This document shows positions 17,899 through 27,055 of a stretch of DNA of 64,000 nt, in pieces. Where the stretch lies: positions 122,857-186,856 of the forward strand of contig NZ_MDJD01000049.1 of assembly GCF_001747085.1 (NCBI RefSeq), written 5' to 3'. Source of the DNA: Flavivirga aquatica (lineage in GTDB: Bacteria; Bacteroidota; Bacteroidia; Flavobacteriales; Flavobacteriaceae). The position numbers and the translations under genes are program-made. Under the pieces are notes generated by a model. It was not told the DNA's origin and made no database searches. It was given only the letters and a program-made list of their open reading frames with translations. Positions within the stretch are counted from its first letter, which is position 1. Each line of letters opens with the position of its first letter.

Positions 17899-18440
17899 TA
17901 TAATGATTGTGAATGTTTTACTGTTTTATATTCCTCAATAGTCTGTTTCAAAATTTGTCTAGCACGAGCTAAATTAGATTTTGAAGTTCCTATATTTACG
18001 CCTAACATATTTGCGATTTCTTTATGAGAATACCCATCTAATACGTAAAGGTTAAATACTAATCTATATCTATCTGGTAAATCTTGAATGATTTGTAAAA
18101 GATAGTCAATGGAGATGTCTTCCTCATTAACTTCTAATTCAACATCTTCAACGTGATTTTCATTTATAATATCAAAAACTTTTTCATTCCTGTATCGTTG
18201 TAATACTGTATTAATAGTAATGCGTTTTAGCCAACCTTCAAAAGATCCTTTATTTTTATATTGTTCAATTTTTTTAAAAATTGTCAAAAATGCATCTTGC
18301 AAATTATCTTGCGCTTCAGTATGATTGCGAGAATATTTCAAGCAAACAGAGAACAACTTACTCGAAAAGAGCTTGTATAGTTCTCCTTGAGCTTTAGTGT
18401 TATCAACTTTACAATCTTCTATGAGTTGGTTTAAACTCAA
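17898..18440 (-). CDS. ECF-type RNA polymerase sigma-70 factor
   Basis: A 180-residue sigma factor. Region 2 lies at about 20-85 (YKLFSSKLFSVCLKYSRNHTEAQDNLQDAFLTIFKKIEQY, with the -10 reading segment GSFEGWLKRITINTVLQRYR). Region 4 lies at about 115-165 (IQDLPDRYRLVFNLYVLDGYSHKEIANMLGVNIGTSKSNLARAR). An acidic linker of Glu/Asp joins them. It is translationally coupled to the downstream trans-envelope protein, which is likely its regulator. The pair should turn an envelope signal into transcription. The target promoters are unknown. Confidence 0.93.
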   Translation of the reverse strand: MSLNQLIEDCKVDNTKAQGELYKLFSSKLFSVCLKYSRNHTEAQDNLQDAFLTIFKKIEQYKNKGSFEGWLKRITINTVLQRYRNEKVFDIINENHVEDVELEVNEEDISIDYLLQIIQDLPDRYRLVFNLYVLDGYSHKEIANMLGVNIGTSKSNLARARQILKQTIEEYKTVKHSQSL

Positions 18441-18470
18441 ATCTGAATAAGTATTATAAATTAATTAAAA

Positions 18471-18890
18471 TTAATCGTTCACAGGGACTTCTACTATCAA
18501 ATACTGGGATTCTCCATCTGCATCTCTTCCTTGCCAAAACCTGAATATGTAAGAGCTGTTACTAGTTACTGTAAAGTTAAAAGATTTTTCTATCAATTCA
18601 TTTTCAAGAGCTTCACAATTGTCTTCGTTAATAATTAGAGTTTTTGGAGCAATAGTACGTTGGTTATTTTCTTTTGCGTAAGCAAAATCTTCAAGAATTA
18701 TATGGCATGTTGAAGGTCTTAAATAAGAAACAGTAATAGGGTATGTTTCTCCTAATTCAAATTCACTAGGTATATCTACACTTTCAATAGGTAGAATGTC
18801 TACATGACTATTTTGAGTGATGTTATCGTCATCATTAATACATGAAGTGAATAGCGTAAGTATTAAGCAGAGCGCAAAAAGTTTTTTCAT
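18471..18890 (-). CDS. Small surface-type lipoprotein
   Basis: 139 residues with a clear lipoprotein signal (MKKLFALCLILTLFTSC, Cys17) followed by INDDDN, an acidic run resembling the Bacteroidota surface-export signal. The rest is a compact beta-rich domain (FELGETYPITVSYLRPSTCHIILEDF) containing two cysteines (about residues 61 and 90) that could form a disulfide. No family is recognised. It lies 30 bases upstream of the sigma factor on the same strand, so it may be in the same transcript. That would make it a candidate part of, or target for, the sigma system. Confidence 0.75.
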   Translation of the reverse strand: MKKLFALCLILTLFTSCINDDDNITQNSHVDILPIESVDIPSEFELGETYPITVSYLRPSTCHIILEDFAYAKENNQRTIAPKTLIINEDNCEALENELIEKSFNFTVTSNSSYIFRFWQGRDADGESQYLIVEVPVND

Positions 18891-19040
18891 TAGCTGTTTC
18901 TTTTTTTAAGGCTACATATAGAACTCGTATAATAAAAATTAAATATGTATTAGTTTACACATTGTTTTCTATCAACTAAAGAGATACATATGTTTACATT
19001 GTATAGATACGAGAATGTTAAAAAGGTTGCGTGTAAAATC

Positions 19041-19068
19041 AAAAAATCCCGAATTAACGGGATTTTTT
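19041..19068 (-). terminator. Rho-independent terminator after recA
   Basis: An A-run, ATCCCG, a six-base loop, CGGGAT and a T-run make a strong symmetrical hairpin. It lies about 70 bases beyond the recA stop in the direction of recA transcription. Confidence 0.8.
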
Positions 19069-19135
19069 ATGTTGTTTCATTTAGGAAATAAGATGTTTCA
19101 TTTAAATTTAGAATCATTTTACACCCGAAGCAGTA

Positions 19136-20137
19136 TTATTTTTCTGAGACTATTTTTCTAACCTTGGTTTCGAGCTCGTCCATAAGCTCAGGATTGTCTT
19201 TTATTAATGCTTTTACAGCATCTCTACCTTGACCTAGTTTTGTTTCGTCGTAACTAAACCATGATCCGCTCTTTTTAACAACATCATGCTCTACTGCAAT
19301 ATCTAAAATTTCACCAACTTTAGATACGCCTTCTCCATACATAATATCAAACTCTGCAGTTCTAAAAGGAGGAGCTACTTTGTTTTTAACCACTTTTACT
19401 CGAGTTTTGTTACCAGCTACATCTCCATTGGTTTCTTTTATTTGAGTAGAACGCCTTATGTCTAATCTAACCGAAGCATAAAATTTTAAAGCATTACCAC
19501 CAGTAGTTGTTTCTGGGTTACCAAACATAACTCCAATTTTTTCACGCAATTGGTTAATGAAGATAACAGTACAGTTGGTTTTGCTAATAGATGCAGTTAG
19601 TTTTCTTAAGGCTTGAGACATTAATCTGGCATGTAAGCCCATTTTAGAGTCTCCCATTTCACCTTCAATTTCACTTTTAGGTGTAAGTGCAGCAACAGAG
19701 TCTACTACAACAATATCAATAGCACCAGAACGAATTAAATTATCGGCAATTTCTAAAGCTTGTTCACCATTATCAGGTTGCGAAATAATTAGATTGTCAA
19801 TGTCTACACCAAGTTTTTCAGCATAAAACCTATCGAAAGCATGTTCTGCATCAATAAAAGCAGCAATGCCTCCAGATTTTTGAGCCTCGGCAATAGCATG
19901 TAATGTAAGTGTTGTTTTACCAGAAGATTCTGGACCGTAAATTTCTATAACACGCCCACGTGGATACCCGCCAACACCTAAAGCAATATCTAAACCTAAA
20001 GAACCTGAAGAAATGGCTTCAACATCTTGTATAGCCGCATCACTCATTTTCATTACGGTTCCTTTTCCATAGGCTTTATCTAGTTTGTCTAATGTAAGTT
20101 TAAGTGCCTTTAACTTAGCTTCTTTTTCGCTACTCAT
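19136..20137 (-). CDS. recA: Recombinase RecA
   Basis: Forms filaments on single-stranded DNA for homologous recombination and SOS signalling. The Walker A GPESSGKT is at 68-75, preceded by [20 protein letters not shown]. The DNA-binding loop region ([21 protein letters not shown]) and the signature [14 protein letters not shown] are intact. At 333 residues it is slightly short at the C-terminus, as is usual in Bacteroidota. The gene stands alone with a terminator downstream and 411 non-coding bases upstream. I see no LexA-like operator that I can name. Confidence 0.98.
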   Translation of the reverse strand: MSSEKEAKLKALKLTLDKLDKAYGKGTVMKMSDAAIQDVEAISSGSLGLDIALGVGGYPRGRVIEIYGPESSGKTTLTLHAIAEAQKSGGIAAFIDAEHAFDRFYAEKLGVDIDNLIISQPDNGEQALEIADNLIRSGAIDIVVVDSVAALTPKSEIEGEMGDSKMGLHARLMSQALRKLTASISKTNCTVIFINQLREKIGVMFGNPETTTGGNALKFYASVRLDIRRSTQIKETNGDVAGNKTRVKVVKNKVAPPFRTAEFDIMYGEGVSKVGEILDIAVEHDVVKKSGSWFSYDETKLGQGRDAVKALIKDNPELMDELETKVRKIVSEK

Positions 20138-20434
20138 TTATCTTTTTTTTTCTGAAGTTATGCTTGCTAAATTACTACATCTTTTGTCACAATACAATAA
20201 TATTTTTCATTACTAAGAATACTATTTTCTTTTTTCAGAAATTAAAATAATGAAGATTCTTGCGCAACCTTTTTAAGTCAACAGTATCTACTAATTAGAA
20301 GAATGAGATTTTGCTATGAAAAAGAATTAAATGAAATTTTTCAAAACAAACTATCTGTAAAGTCGATGGTAGTTAAAATCGTAAGTTATTTTTAAGTCAA
20401 ATTAAAAAAACATTAACTAAACAGATTAGTCAAG

Positions 20435-20467
20435 AAAAAGCACTTTATGTTTATTAAAGTGCTTTTT
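20435..20467 (+). terminator. Orphan rho-independent terminator
   Basis: AAAAAGCACTTTA, a seven-base loop and TAAAGTGCTTTTT form a long stem with a T-run. No plus-strand gene is annotated upstream within 300 bases, which implies an unrecognised short transcript. Confidence 0.7.
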
Positions 20468-20501
20468 TATTGATAGGATATTAGTGTTTAGTTAAAAATT
20501 G

Positions 20502-20509
20502 TATTTTTG
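20502..20509 (+). promoter_or_regulatory. -7 box for trhO (TATTTTTG)
   Basis: A perfect TAnnTTTG match 39 bases before the trhO ATG. It lies directly after the orphan terminator, as expected for a new transcription start. Confidence 0.4.
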
Positions 20510-20548
20510 CGCTTCAAAATATTCTTTAACCTTATAAATTAGTATAGC

Positions 20549-21625
20549 ATGCAACTGTACAACAAATTAAGTTCAAAAGAAAGAGCAGAATTAATCGATC
20601 AAGCAGGAAAAAATCGATTAACACTTTCTTTTTATCAGTATGCCAAAATAGGCAATCCACAAATTTTTAGAGATCATTTGTTTATTACTTGGGACGCCTT
20701 AGATGTTTTAGGTAGAATTTATGTAGCCCATGAGGGTATTAACGGTCAGTTATCATTACCAGCAGATCGTTTTAACGAATTTAAAGCACATTTAGATAGT
20801 ATAGACTTTTTAAATGGGATACGATTAAATGTTGCAGTTGAGCAAGACAACAAATCGTTTTTAAAGTTGAAAGTAAAGGTGCGTAAAAAAATAGTGGCAG
20901 ATGGTTTAAATGATGAGTCATTTGATGTAACTAATAAGGGTGTTCATCTGGGGGCTGAAAAGTTTAATGAATTTATTGAAGATGAAAAAACCGTTTTGGT
21001 TGATATGCGTAATCATTACGAAAGTGAGATAGGGCATTTTAAAAATGCTATAACGCCAGATGTAGATACCTTTAGAGAATCTTTAGATATTATTGAAGAT
21101 GATTTAAAAGCACATAAAGAAGATAAAAATTTGGTAATGTATTGCACCGGTGGTATTCGTTGTGAAAAGGCTAGTGCTTATTTTAAACACAAAGGGTTTA
21201 AAAATGTATATCAGTTAGAAGGCGGGATTATTGAATATACCAGACAGGTTAATGAGAAAAATATAGAAAATAAGTTTTTAGGACAAAATTTTGTGTTTGA
21301 TGATAGAAGAGCGGAACGTATTAGTGATGATGTAATAGCGAATTGTCACCAATGTGGTAGTCCTTTCGATGTGCACACAAATTGTGCTAATGAAGCTTGT
21401 CATTTACTTTTTATACAGTGTGATTCTTGTAAAAGTGAGATGAATAATTGTTGTTCAGATAATTGTAAAGAGATAAATGCTTTACCTTATGAAGAGCAAA
21501 AAGCGCTTAGAAAAGGGCAAGGGAATAGTAATGATATTTTTAAAAAAGGCCGTGCAGATCATTTACCTCATAAAAAAAACTTGAGAAATATTTATGAGGT
21601 TTTAAACGAAAATAAAACTGAGTGA
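20549..21625 (+). CDS. trhO: tRNA uridine(34) hydroxylase, rhodanese-like
   Basis: Matches the YceA/TrhO family, which uses oxygen to make 5-hydroxyuridine at the wobble base of some tRNAs. It has an N-terminal acylphosphatase-like region (about 20-100). A rhodanese domain follows with the active cysteine in CTGGIRCEKASAYF (about 192-205). A Cys-rich tail (CHQCGSPF, CANEACH, CDSCKSEM, CCSDNC; about 263-310) looks like a metal site. The length of 358 is typical of longer family members. It appears monocistronic. Confidence 0.92.
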   Translation: MQLYNKLSSKERAELIDQAGKNRLTLSFYQYAKIGNPQIFRDHLFITWDALDVLGRIYVAHEGINGQLSLPADRFNEFKAHLDSIDFLNGIRLNVAVEQDNKSFLKLKVKVRKKIVADGLNDESFDVTNKGVHLGAEKFNEFIEDEKTVLVDMRNHYESEIGHFKNAITPDVDTFRESLDIIEDDLKAHKEDKNLVMYCTGGIRCEKASAYFKHKGFKNVYQLEGGIIEYTRQVNEKNIENKFLGQNFVFDDRRAERISDDVIANCHQCGSPFDVHTNCANEACHLLFIQCDSCKSEMNNCCSDNCKEINALPYEEQKALRKGQGNSNDIFKKGRADHLPHKKNLRNIYEVLNENKTE

Positions 21626-21821
21626 TTATAACAAACAATCTTTCTTTATTAGTCTTTAGAATAATCTTATATTTACATCGAAAAGATTTATTTTGAGAAT
21701 ACTTTAAAAAGATCTCCTTAAGTTTTTATGCAAATATATTTTTGTGTTAACTTGACTTAAACTAGATATGAACCTTCATTCGTAATAATCTAATTATTAG
21801 CGAATTCAATATATAAAATAT

Positions 21822-23135
21822 ATGGCTTGCGCAAGTTGCTCAACTAAAGACGGTCAACCTAAGGGCTGCAAAAATAATGGAACCTGTGGTACAGACAGTT
21901 GTAATAAACTAACTGTTTTCGATTGGTTGTCCAACATGTCTTTACCTAATGGAGAAAAACCATTTAATTGGGTTGAGGTACGTTATAAAAATGGTAGAAA
22001 AGAATACTATCATAACACAGAAAACTTAACACTTAGTATTGGAGATGTTGTTGCTACACAGGCAAAAGCAGGGCATGATATTGGTATGGTTACCCTTATG
22101 GGAGAATTAGTGCGTGTTCAAATGAAACGTAAAAATATATCTGAAAACCTAGAGGAAGGACTTAAGATTTATAGAAAAGCGAGCCAGAAAGATATTGATA
22201 TTTGGTCTGCAGCAAGAGATAAAGAAGAGCCTATGAAGGTTAAAGCTCGCCAGTTTGCTATTGATTTGAAATTGCAAATGAAAATTTCAGATATTGAATT
22301 TCAAGGAGATGCTAGTAAAGCGACATTTTATTATACTGCAGAAGAGCGCGTAGATTTTAGAGAACTTATAAAAGTATTTGCGCGAGAGTTTAGAACGCGT
22401 ATAGAAATGAAACAAGTTGGGTTTCGTCAAGAAGCAGCAAGACTTGGAGGGATTGGTTCGTGTGGACGTGAGTTGTGCTGTTCTACATGGTTAACAGATT
22501 TTAGATCTGTAAGCACATCTGCTGCACGTTATCAACAATTATCTTTAAATCCGCAAAAACTAGCAGGACAATGCGGTAAGTTGAAGTGTTGTTTGAATTA
22601 TGAGCTTGATACTTATTTAGATGCTTTAAAAAGTTTTCCAAAAACAGATATAAAATTACAGACAGAAAAAGGTACTGCAGTTTGCCAAAAAACAGATATT
22701 TTTAAAGGGCATATGTGGTACGCTTATGAGGGGGAATGGATGAATTGGCATAAAATAACAACAAGTCAAGCTAATGAAATTATAGAGCTAAATAAGAAGA
22801 AAGAAAAAGTTGTTAGCCTTGAAGAATACGCTTTAGAGGTTATTGAAGAAGCTAAAACTGAGTTTGAAAATGTTGTTGGACAAGATAGTTTAACACGTTT
22901 TGATAATCCAAAGCGTTCAAATAAGCGTAAAAATAATAGAAGGAAAGGGAGTCAAGCTAATAAAAAAGAGACAACAGGTAGTAATAACTCAAGAAAGAAT
23001 AATTCGAATAAAAATAGCTTAAATAAAAGTAGCTCAAGTAAGAATAAACCAAATAAGAACAATTCGAATAAGAATAATAGAAATAAAAACAGTAGAAAAA
23101 AACCTCAAAACAACAGTAAAAATGCTGCAAAATAG
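21822..23135 (+). CDS. RicT/YaaT-like PSP1 domain protein
   Basis: The 437-residue protein opens with a Cys-rich segment (MACASCSTKDGQPKGCKNNGTC). The PSP1 C-terminal domain follows (FAREFRTRIEMKQVGFRQEAARLGGIGSCGRELCCSTWL, then KLAGQCGKLKCCLNYE). These cysteines correspond to those that bind Fe-S clusters in the Firmicutes RicAFT complex, which helps RNase Y process mRNA. The last 75 residues are an Asn/Lys/Ser-rich disordered tail, a probable RNA-binding or flexible region. Its end overlaps the start of gldH by 14 bases. A role in flavobacteria is not established. Confidence 0.85.
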   Translation: MACASCSTKDGQPKGCKNNGTCGTDSCNKLTVFDWLSNMSLPNGEKPFNWVEVRYKNGRKEYYHNTENLTLSIGDVVATQAKAGHDIGMVTLMGELVRVQMKRKNISENLEEGLKIYRKASQKDIDIWSAARDKEEPMKVKARQFAIDLKLQMKISDIEFQGDASKATFYYTAEERVDFRELIKVFAREFRTRIEMKQVGFRQEAARLGGIGSCGRELCCSTWLTDFRSVSTSAARYQQLSLNPQKLAGQCGKLKCCLNYELDTYLDALKSFPKTDIKLQTEKGTAVCQKTDIFKGHMWYAYEGEWMNWHKITTSQANEIIELNKKKEKVVSLEEYALEVIEEAKTEFENVVGQDSLTRFDNPKRSNKRKNNRRKGSQANKKETTGSNNSRKNNSNKNSLNKSSSSKNKPNKNNSNKNNRNKNSRKKPQNNSKNAAK

Positions 23136-23619
23136 AGTTTTATTATTTTTCTTAATATGTTTTTTAGTATTAGTGTCTTGCGATTCTAATAGTGTTTTAG
23201 ATACTTATAAGGCAGTTCCAAACAAATGGCACAAAGATTCTATAATTAGTTTTAAAATCAACCCGCCAGATTCTACAAATGCCTATAATTTATTTGTTAA
23301 TTTAAGAAATACCAATGCTTACAAATACAATAATTTATTTTTAATTGTAGAGATGGTTTTTCCACATGGAAAAACCGTAAAAGATACTTTAGAATATAGA
23401 ATGGCAGAACCTAGTGGTAAACTTTTAGGGACTGGTTATACAGATGTTAAAGAAAATAAACTTTGGTATAAAGAACAGGTTGTTTTTAAAGAAATAGGAG
23501 AATATACTGTTAATATTCAGCATGCTATGCGAGAGAATGGAAAAGTTAATGGGGTTATAGAACTTGAAGGGGTTACAGATATTGGTTTTAGAGTAGAAAA
23601 TATTATAAACAATAACTAA
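23122..23619 (+). CDS. gldH: Gliding motility lipoprotein GldH
   Basis: GldH is one of the lipoproteins needed for gliding and type IX secretion in Flavobacterium. The 165-residue protein has a lipoprotein signal (LLFFLICFLVLVSC, Cys20). The family core follows (VPNKWHKDSIISFKI, NAYNLFVNLRNTNAYKYNNLFLIVEMVFP, LEYRMAEPSGKLLGTG, NIQHAMREN). It overlaps the RicT-like gene by 14 bases and lies upstream of PBP1A, the usual flavobacterial neighbourhood. No other gld, spr or por gene is in the window, so the rest of the machinery must be elsewhere. Confidence 0.92.
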   Translation: MLQNRVLLFFLICFLVLVSCDSNSVLDTYKAVPNKWHKDSIISFKINPPDSTNAYNLFVNLRNTNAYKYNNLFLIVEMVFPHGKTVKDTLEYRMAEPSGKLLGTGYTDVKENKLWYKEQVVFKEIGEYTVNIQHAMRENGKVNGVIELEGVTDIGFRVENIINNN

Positions 23620-23623
23620 AAAT

Positions 23624-23711
23624 GTCACATCGAGTGATTTTGCTTCATTAGGTCTTTTGACTTCTCTCAGGACTAGCTATAGTCTATGTGAAACAAAATA
23701 GTATCGAGATG
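23624..23711. repeat. Short interspersed element with imperfect terminal inverted repeats
   Basis: The stretch opens with TCACATCGAGTGATTTTG and closes with CAAAATAGTATCGAGATGT, which are imperfect inverted copies. It contains an internal near-palindrome around TCAGGACTAGC. It is non-coding and fills almost the whole gap between gldH and the PBP1A gene. Confidence 0.55.
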
Positions 23712-23731
23712 TATTATCTAGAATAAAGTAC

Positions 23732-26071
23732 ATGGCAAAAGTAAAAAAAGTAAAAAAAGAAACGATTCAAGATTTTTCAAAATATATCCGTTGGTTTTGG
23801 ATGCTATTTTTAGGAGGTGTATTGATAGTCTTTCTGGTATTTTTATTAGCTTCTTGGGGATTATTGGGAGACATGCCAGATCATACCCAATTAGAAAACC
23901 CTAAAACAAATTTAGCAACAGAAATTATTTCTTCTGATGGAAAAACATTAGGGAAATTTTATTTAAATGATAACCGAACACCTATAACTTATGATGAGCT
24001 ACCGCAGAATTTGGTAGATGCTCTAGTAGCTACTGAAGATGCACGTTTCCATGAACATTCAGGTATTGATGCTAGGGGGACTTTAAGAGCAATAGCTTTT
24101 TTTGGGAAAAATGGAGGGGCAAGTACGGTGTCTCAACAGTTGGCTAAACAGCTGTTTCATAAAAGAGAAAAAGCTAATATCTTTAAAAAACTTTCTCAAA
24201 AAATTAGAGAATGGGTTATTGCGACACGTTTAGAGCGTCAATACACTAAAGAAGAGATTATAGCACAATATTTTAATATCTACGATTTTTTAAATAATGC
24301 AGATGGCATTAGAAGTGCTTCAAGAATTTATTTTAGTAAAGAACCAAAAGATTTAAGCATCAAAGAGTCTGCGATGTTGGTGGGTATGTTTAAAAATTCT
24401 GCGCTTTATAACCCTAGAAGAAATCCAGTAGGTGTAAAAAATAGACGAAATGTTGTTTTATATCAAATGGAAAAGTATGGTTATATTACGAAAAAAGTAA
24501 AAGATTCACTTCAAAAAACAGAATTAGGCTTAAAATATTCTCCAGAATCACACCGAGAAGGTATAGCTACATATTTTAGAGGCTATCTAGATGGTTATAT
24601 GAAAAAATGGATTAAGAATAATTTGAAACCAGATGGAACAAAGTATAATTTGTATAACGATGGGTTAAAAATTTATACAACTATAGATTCGCGAATGCAG
24701 AAATATGCAGAGGTAGCTGTACAACAACACATGCCAAGGTTACAAGCCGAATTTTTTGTTCAAAATACAACAAAACGTAATCCAACGACTCCTTTTTTAG
24801 ATTTAAATAAAAAAGAAATTAATAGTTTATTAAAACGTTCTATGAAACAATCAGAGCGTTGGAGGCATATGAAATTTGATTTGAAAAAATCTGATAAGGA
24901 GATAGAAGCATCATTTACTAAGCCAGCACAAATGACAGTTTTTACCTGGAAAGAGGGGAGAGCTTCAGAGGTTGATACTATAATGAAGCCAATAGATTCT
25001 ATACGTTATTACAAGTCGTTTTTAAGAACAGGAGTGATGTCTATGGATCCTTTAACAGGCCATGTTAAAGCTTGGGTTGGAGGAATGAATTATAGGCATT
25101 TTCAGTATGATATGGTAAAACAAGGAAAACGTCAAGTAGGTTCTACATTTAAACCTTTTGTGTATGCAACAGCTATAGATCAATTGCATTATTCGCCTTG
25201 TGATGAATTTCCAGATACACCATTTTGTATTGAAGAAGGTAAATTTGGAAATGCAGAAGAATGGTGTCCTAAAAATGCGGGGGGAGAATATGGAGGTAAT
25301 AGAACTTTAAAAAATGCTTTGGCAAATTCTGTAAATACGATAACTGCAAGATTAATTGATAAGGTAGGTCCGCAAACGGTTGTAGATTTAGCTAAAAAAT
25401 TAGGGATTAAATCAGATGTACCATCTGTGCCTTCTATAGCTTTAGGAGTTCCAGAAATAAGTCTTTACGAAATGGTTGGTGCGTATTCAACATTTGCTAA
25501 TCAAGGCGTTTATACAAAGCCAGTCATGGTTACAAGTATTGAAGATAAAAACGGTACTGTTTTGTATCAATTCAAGCCAGAAACACGTGATGTTATAAGT
25601 GAAGAAACGGCATATGTAACTGTAAAATTAATGGAAGGTGTAACGCAATCTGGTTCTGGAGCACGATTACGAACAAAAGGTGCAGATAAATATAGAGCAG
25701 ATTATAAAGAAATCATTACAGGATATCCTTATCAATTTACTAATCCTATAGCAGGGAAAACAGGAACTACCCAAAACCAGAGTGATGGTTGGTTTATGGG
25801 GATGGTGCCTAACCTAGTGACTGGAGTTTGGGTAGGAGGAGAAGATAGGGCTGTTCATTTTAAAACCGTTAAATATGGTCAAGGAGCAGCTATGGCATTG
25901 CCTATTTGGGGATTGTATATGAAAAGTTGTTATGCAGATGAATCTTTAAATGTTTCTAAAGCATCATTTGAAAAGCCTAAGAATCTTTCTATAAATGTAG
26001 ATTGCTCTAAGGAGACTAATGATAATGATGAGGAAGGACCTGAAGAGGTTCCAGATGACTTAAGTTTTTAA
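23732..26071 (+). CDS. Bifunctional penicillin-binding protein 1A (class A)
   Basis: Polymerises and cross-links peptidoglycan in the periplasm. One membrane anchor lies at about 21-43. The GT51 glycosyltransferase follows, with its catalytic Glu in ATEDARF (Glu102) and later GGASTVSQQLAKQL. The transpeptidase has all three motifs: STFK (Ser471, Lys474), SVN (533-535) and KTGT (676-679). At 779 residues it is full length. It ends in a short acidic tail. A strong terminator follows at 26135-26162. Its position after gldH is typical of the family. Confidence 0.96.
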   Translation: MAKVKKVKKETIQDFSKYIRWFWMLFLGGVLIVFLVFLLASWGLLGDMPDHTQLENPKTNLATEIISSDGKTLGKFYLNDNRTPITYDELPQNLVDALVATEDARFHEHSGIDARGTLRAIAFFGKNGGASTVSQQLAKQLFHKREKANIFKKLSQKIREWVIATRLERQYTKEEIIAQYFNIYDFLNNADGIRSASRIYFSKEPKDLSIKESAMLVGMFKNSALYNPRRNPVGVKNRRNVVLYQMEKYGYITKKVKDSLQKTELGLKYSPESHREGIATYFRGYLDGYMKKWIKNNLKPDGTKYNLYNDGLKIYTTIDSRMQKYAEVAVQQHMPRLQAEFFVQNTTKRNPTTPFLDLNKKEINSLLKRSMKQSERWRHMKFDLKKSDKEIEASFTKPAQMTVFTWKEGRASEVDTIMKPIDSIRYYKSFLRTGVMSMDPLTGHVKAWVGGMNYRHFQYDMVKQGKRQVGSTFKPFVYATAIDQLHYSPCDEFPDTPFCIEEGKFGNAEEWCPKNAGGEYGGNRTLKNALANSVNTITARLIDKVGPQTVVDLAKKLGIKSDVPSVPSIALGVPEISLYEMVGAYSTFANQGVYTKPVMVTSIEDKNGTVLYQFKPETRDVISEETAYVTVKLMEGVTQSGSGARLRTKGADKYRADYKEIITGYPYQFTNPIAGKTGTTQNQSDGWFMGMVPNLVTGVWVGGEDRAVHFKTVKYGQGAAMALPIWGLYMKSCYADESLNVSKASFEKPKNLSINVDCSKETNDNDEEGPEEVPDDLSF

Positions 26072-26134
26072 TTTGCGTTTATGTAGATAGAGGCTTAATA
26101 TAAAAAGTCCGCTTTACTATTTGAAAAATTAATA

Positions 26135-26162
26135 AAAAACCATTCTTTTTAGAATGGTTTTT
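26135..26162 (+). terminator. Rho-independent terminator after the PBP1A gene
   Basis: AAAAACCATTCT, a TTTT loop, AGAATGGTTTTT and further T residues form a 12-bp stem ending 90 bases after the stop codon. Confidence 0.85.
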
Positions 26163-26229
26163 TATTTGTTAATATTTTCGACATATCATTCAATTATTCG
26201 TAATTTTATATAATAAAAATTGGATAATA

Positions 26230-26931
26230 ATGATTAATAAGAAAGTAGCTAGTGTTCAAGAGGCTCTTGAAGGGGTGTCAAATAATATGACCTTTATGCT
26301 TGGTGGTTTTGGGCTTAGTGGTATTCCTGAAAATGCTATTTTAGAATTGGTTAAACGTAAGGTTAGTGGATTGACATGTATTTCAAATAATGCAGGTGTA
26401 GACGATTTTGGTTTAGGTTTATTGCTTCAGCAAAAACAGATTAAAAAAATGGTTTCGTCTTACGTTGGTGAGAATGATGAATTTGAACGCCAAATGCTTT
26501 CTGGTGAATTAGAAGTAGAACTTATTCCTCAAGGAACACTTGCAGAACGTTGTAGGGCAGCGCAAGCAGGGTTTCCTGCAATTTATACTCCTGCAGGTTA
26601 TGGAACAGAAGTTGCTAACGGTAAAGAAACCCGTGAGTTTGATGGTAAAATGTATGTTTTAGAATATGCCTTTAAAGCAGATTTTGCTTTTGTAAAAGCA
26701 TGGAAAGGCGACGAAGCTGGAAATTTAATTTTTAAAGGAACAGCTAGAAATTTTAACCCAAATATGTGTGGTGCAGCAAAAATAACTGTTGCAGAGGTTG
26801 AGGAATTAGTGCCGTTAGGAACTTTAGATCCCAATCAAATTCATATTCCAGGAATTTTTGTGCAACGTATTTTTCAAGGAGAAGTTTATGAAAAACGTAT
26901 TGAACAACGAACTGTGAGGCAAAAAGATTAA
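26230..26931 (+). CDS. 3-oxoacid CoA-transferase subunit A
   Basis: The first subunit of a heterodimeric succinyl-CoA:3-oxoacid or butyrate-acetoacetate CoA-transferase (SCOT family), which moves CoA between a donor and an acetoacetate-type acceptor. It has the CoA-binding [13 protein letters not shown] (about 22-34), [43 protein letters not shown] and the terminal [21 protein letters not shown]. The length of 233 is normal. The partner gene follows after 124 bases, an unusually long gap filled by a repeat element. Confidence 0.94.
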   Translation: MINKKVASVQEALEGVSNNMTFMLGGFGLSGIPENAILELVKRKVSGLTCISNNAGVDDFGLGLLLQQKQIKKMVSSYVGENDEFERQMLSGELEVELIPQGTLAERCRAAQAGFPAIYTPAGYGTEVANGKETREFDGKMYVLEYAFKADFAFVKAWKGDEAGNLIFKGTARNFNPNMCGAAKITVAEVEELVPLGTLDPNQIHIPGIFVQRIFQGEVYEKRIEQRTVRQKD

Positions 26932-26936
26932 AATAC

Positions 26937-27042
26937 TTGTCATTCTGCCTTTCGTTTTCGTTAAAGATGAATTTCGGAAGGAATCCACTTTTAAAATATT
27001 AAGGTTCAATTAAAAAGGTTCTCGTTTTCACGAGAATGACAA
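26937..27042. repeat. MITE-like 106-bp element between the CoA-transferase subunit genes
   Basis: The ends are a perfect 10-bp inverted repeat: TTGTCATTCT (26937-26946) and AGAATGACAA (27033-27042). The interior has smaller palindromes (TCTCGTTTTCACGAGA near the right end) and no reading frame. It lies in a place where cotranscribed subunit genes are normally adjacent. A half-copy of the left end (GTCATTCCCGTGAAGACGG) occurs upstream of hemE near 47774-47792. Confidence 0.65.
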
Positions 27043-27055
27043 AAATAAAAGATAG

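Larger units (their letters stand above)
20138..20548. other. recA-trhO divergent intergenic region with an orphan terminator
   Basis: This 411-base gap holds the recA promoter side, a hairpin terminator pointing right at 20435-20467, and a TAnnTTTG box for the next gene at 20502-20509. No gene on the plus strand precedes the terminator. A 30-residue frame (20303-20395, ATG start) is present but has no recognisable features. The region could therefore encode a small RNA ending at the terminator. Confidence 0.4.
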
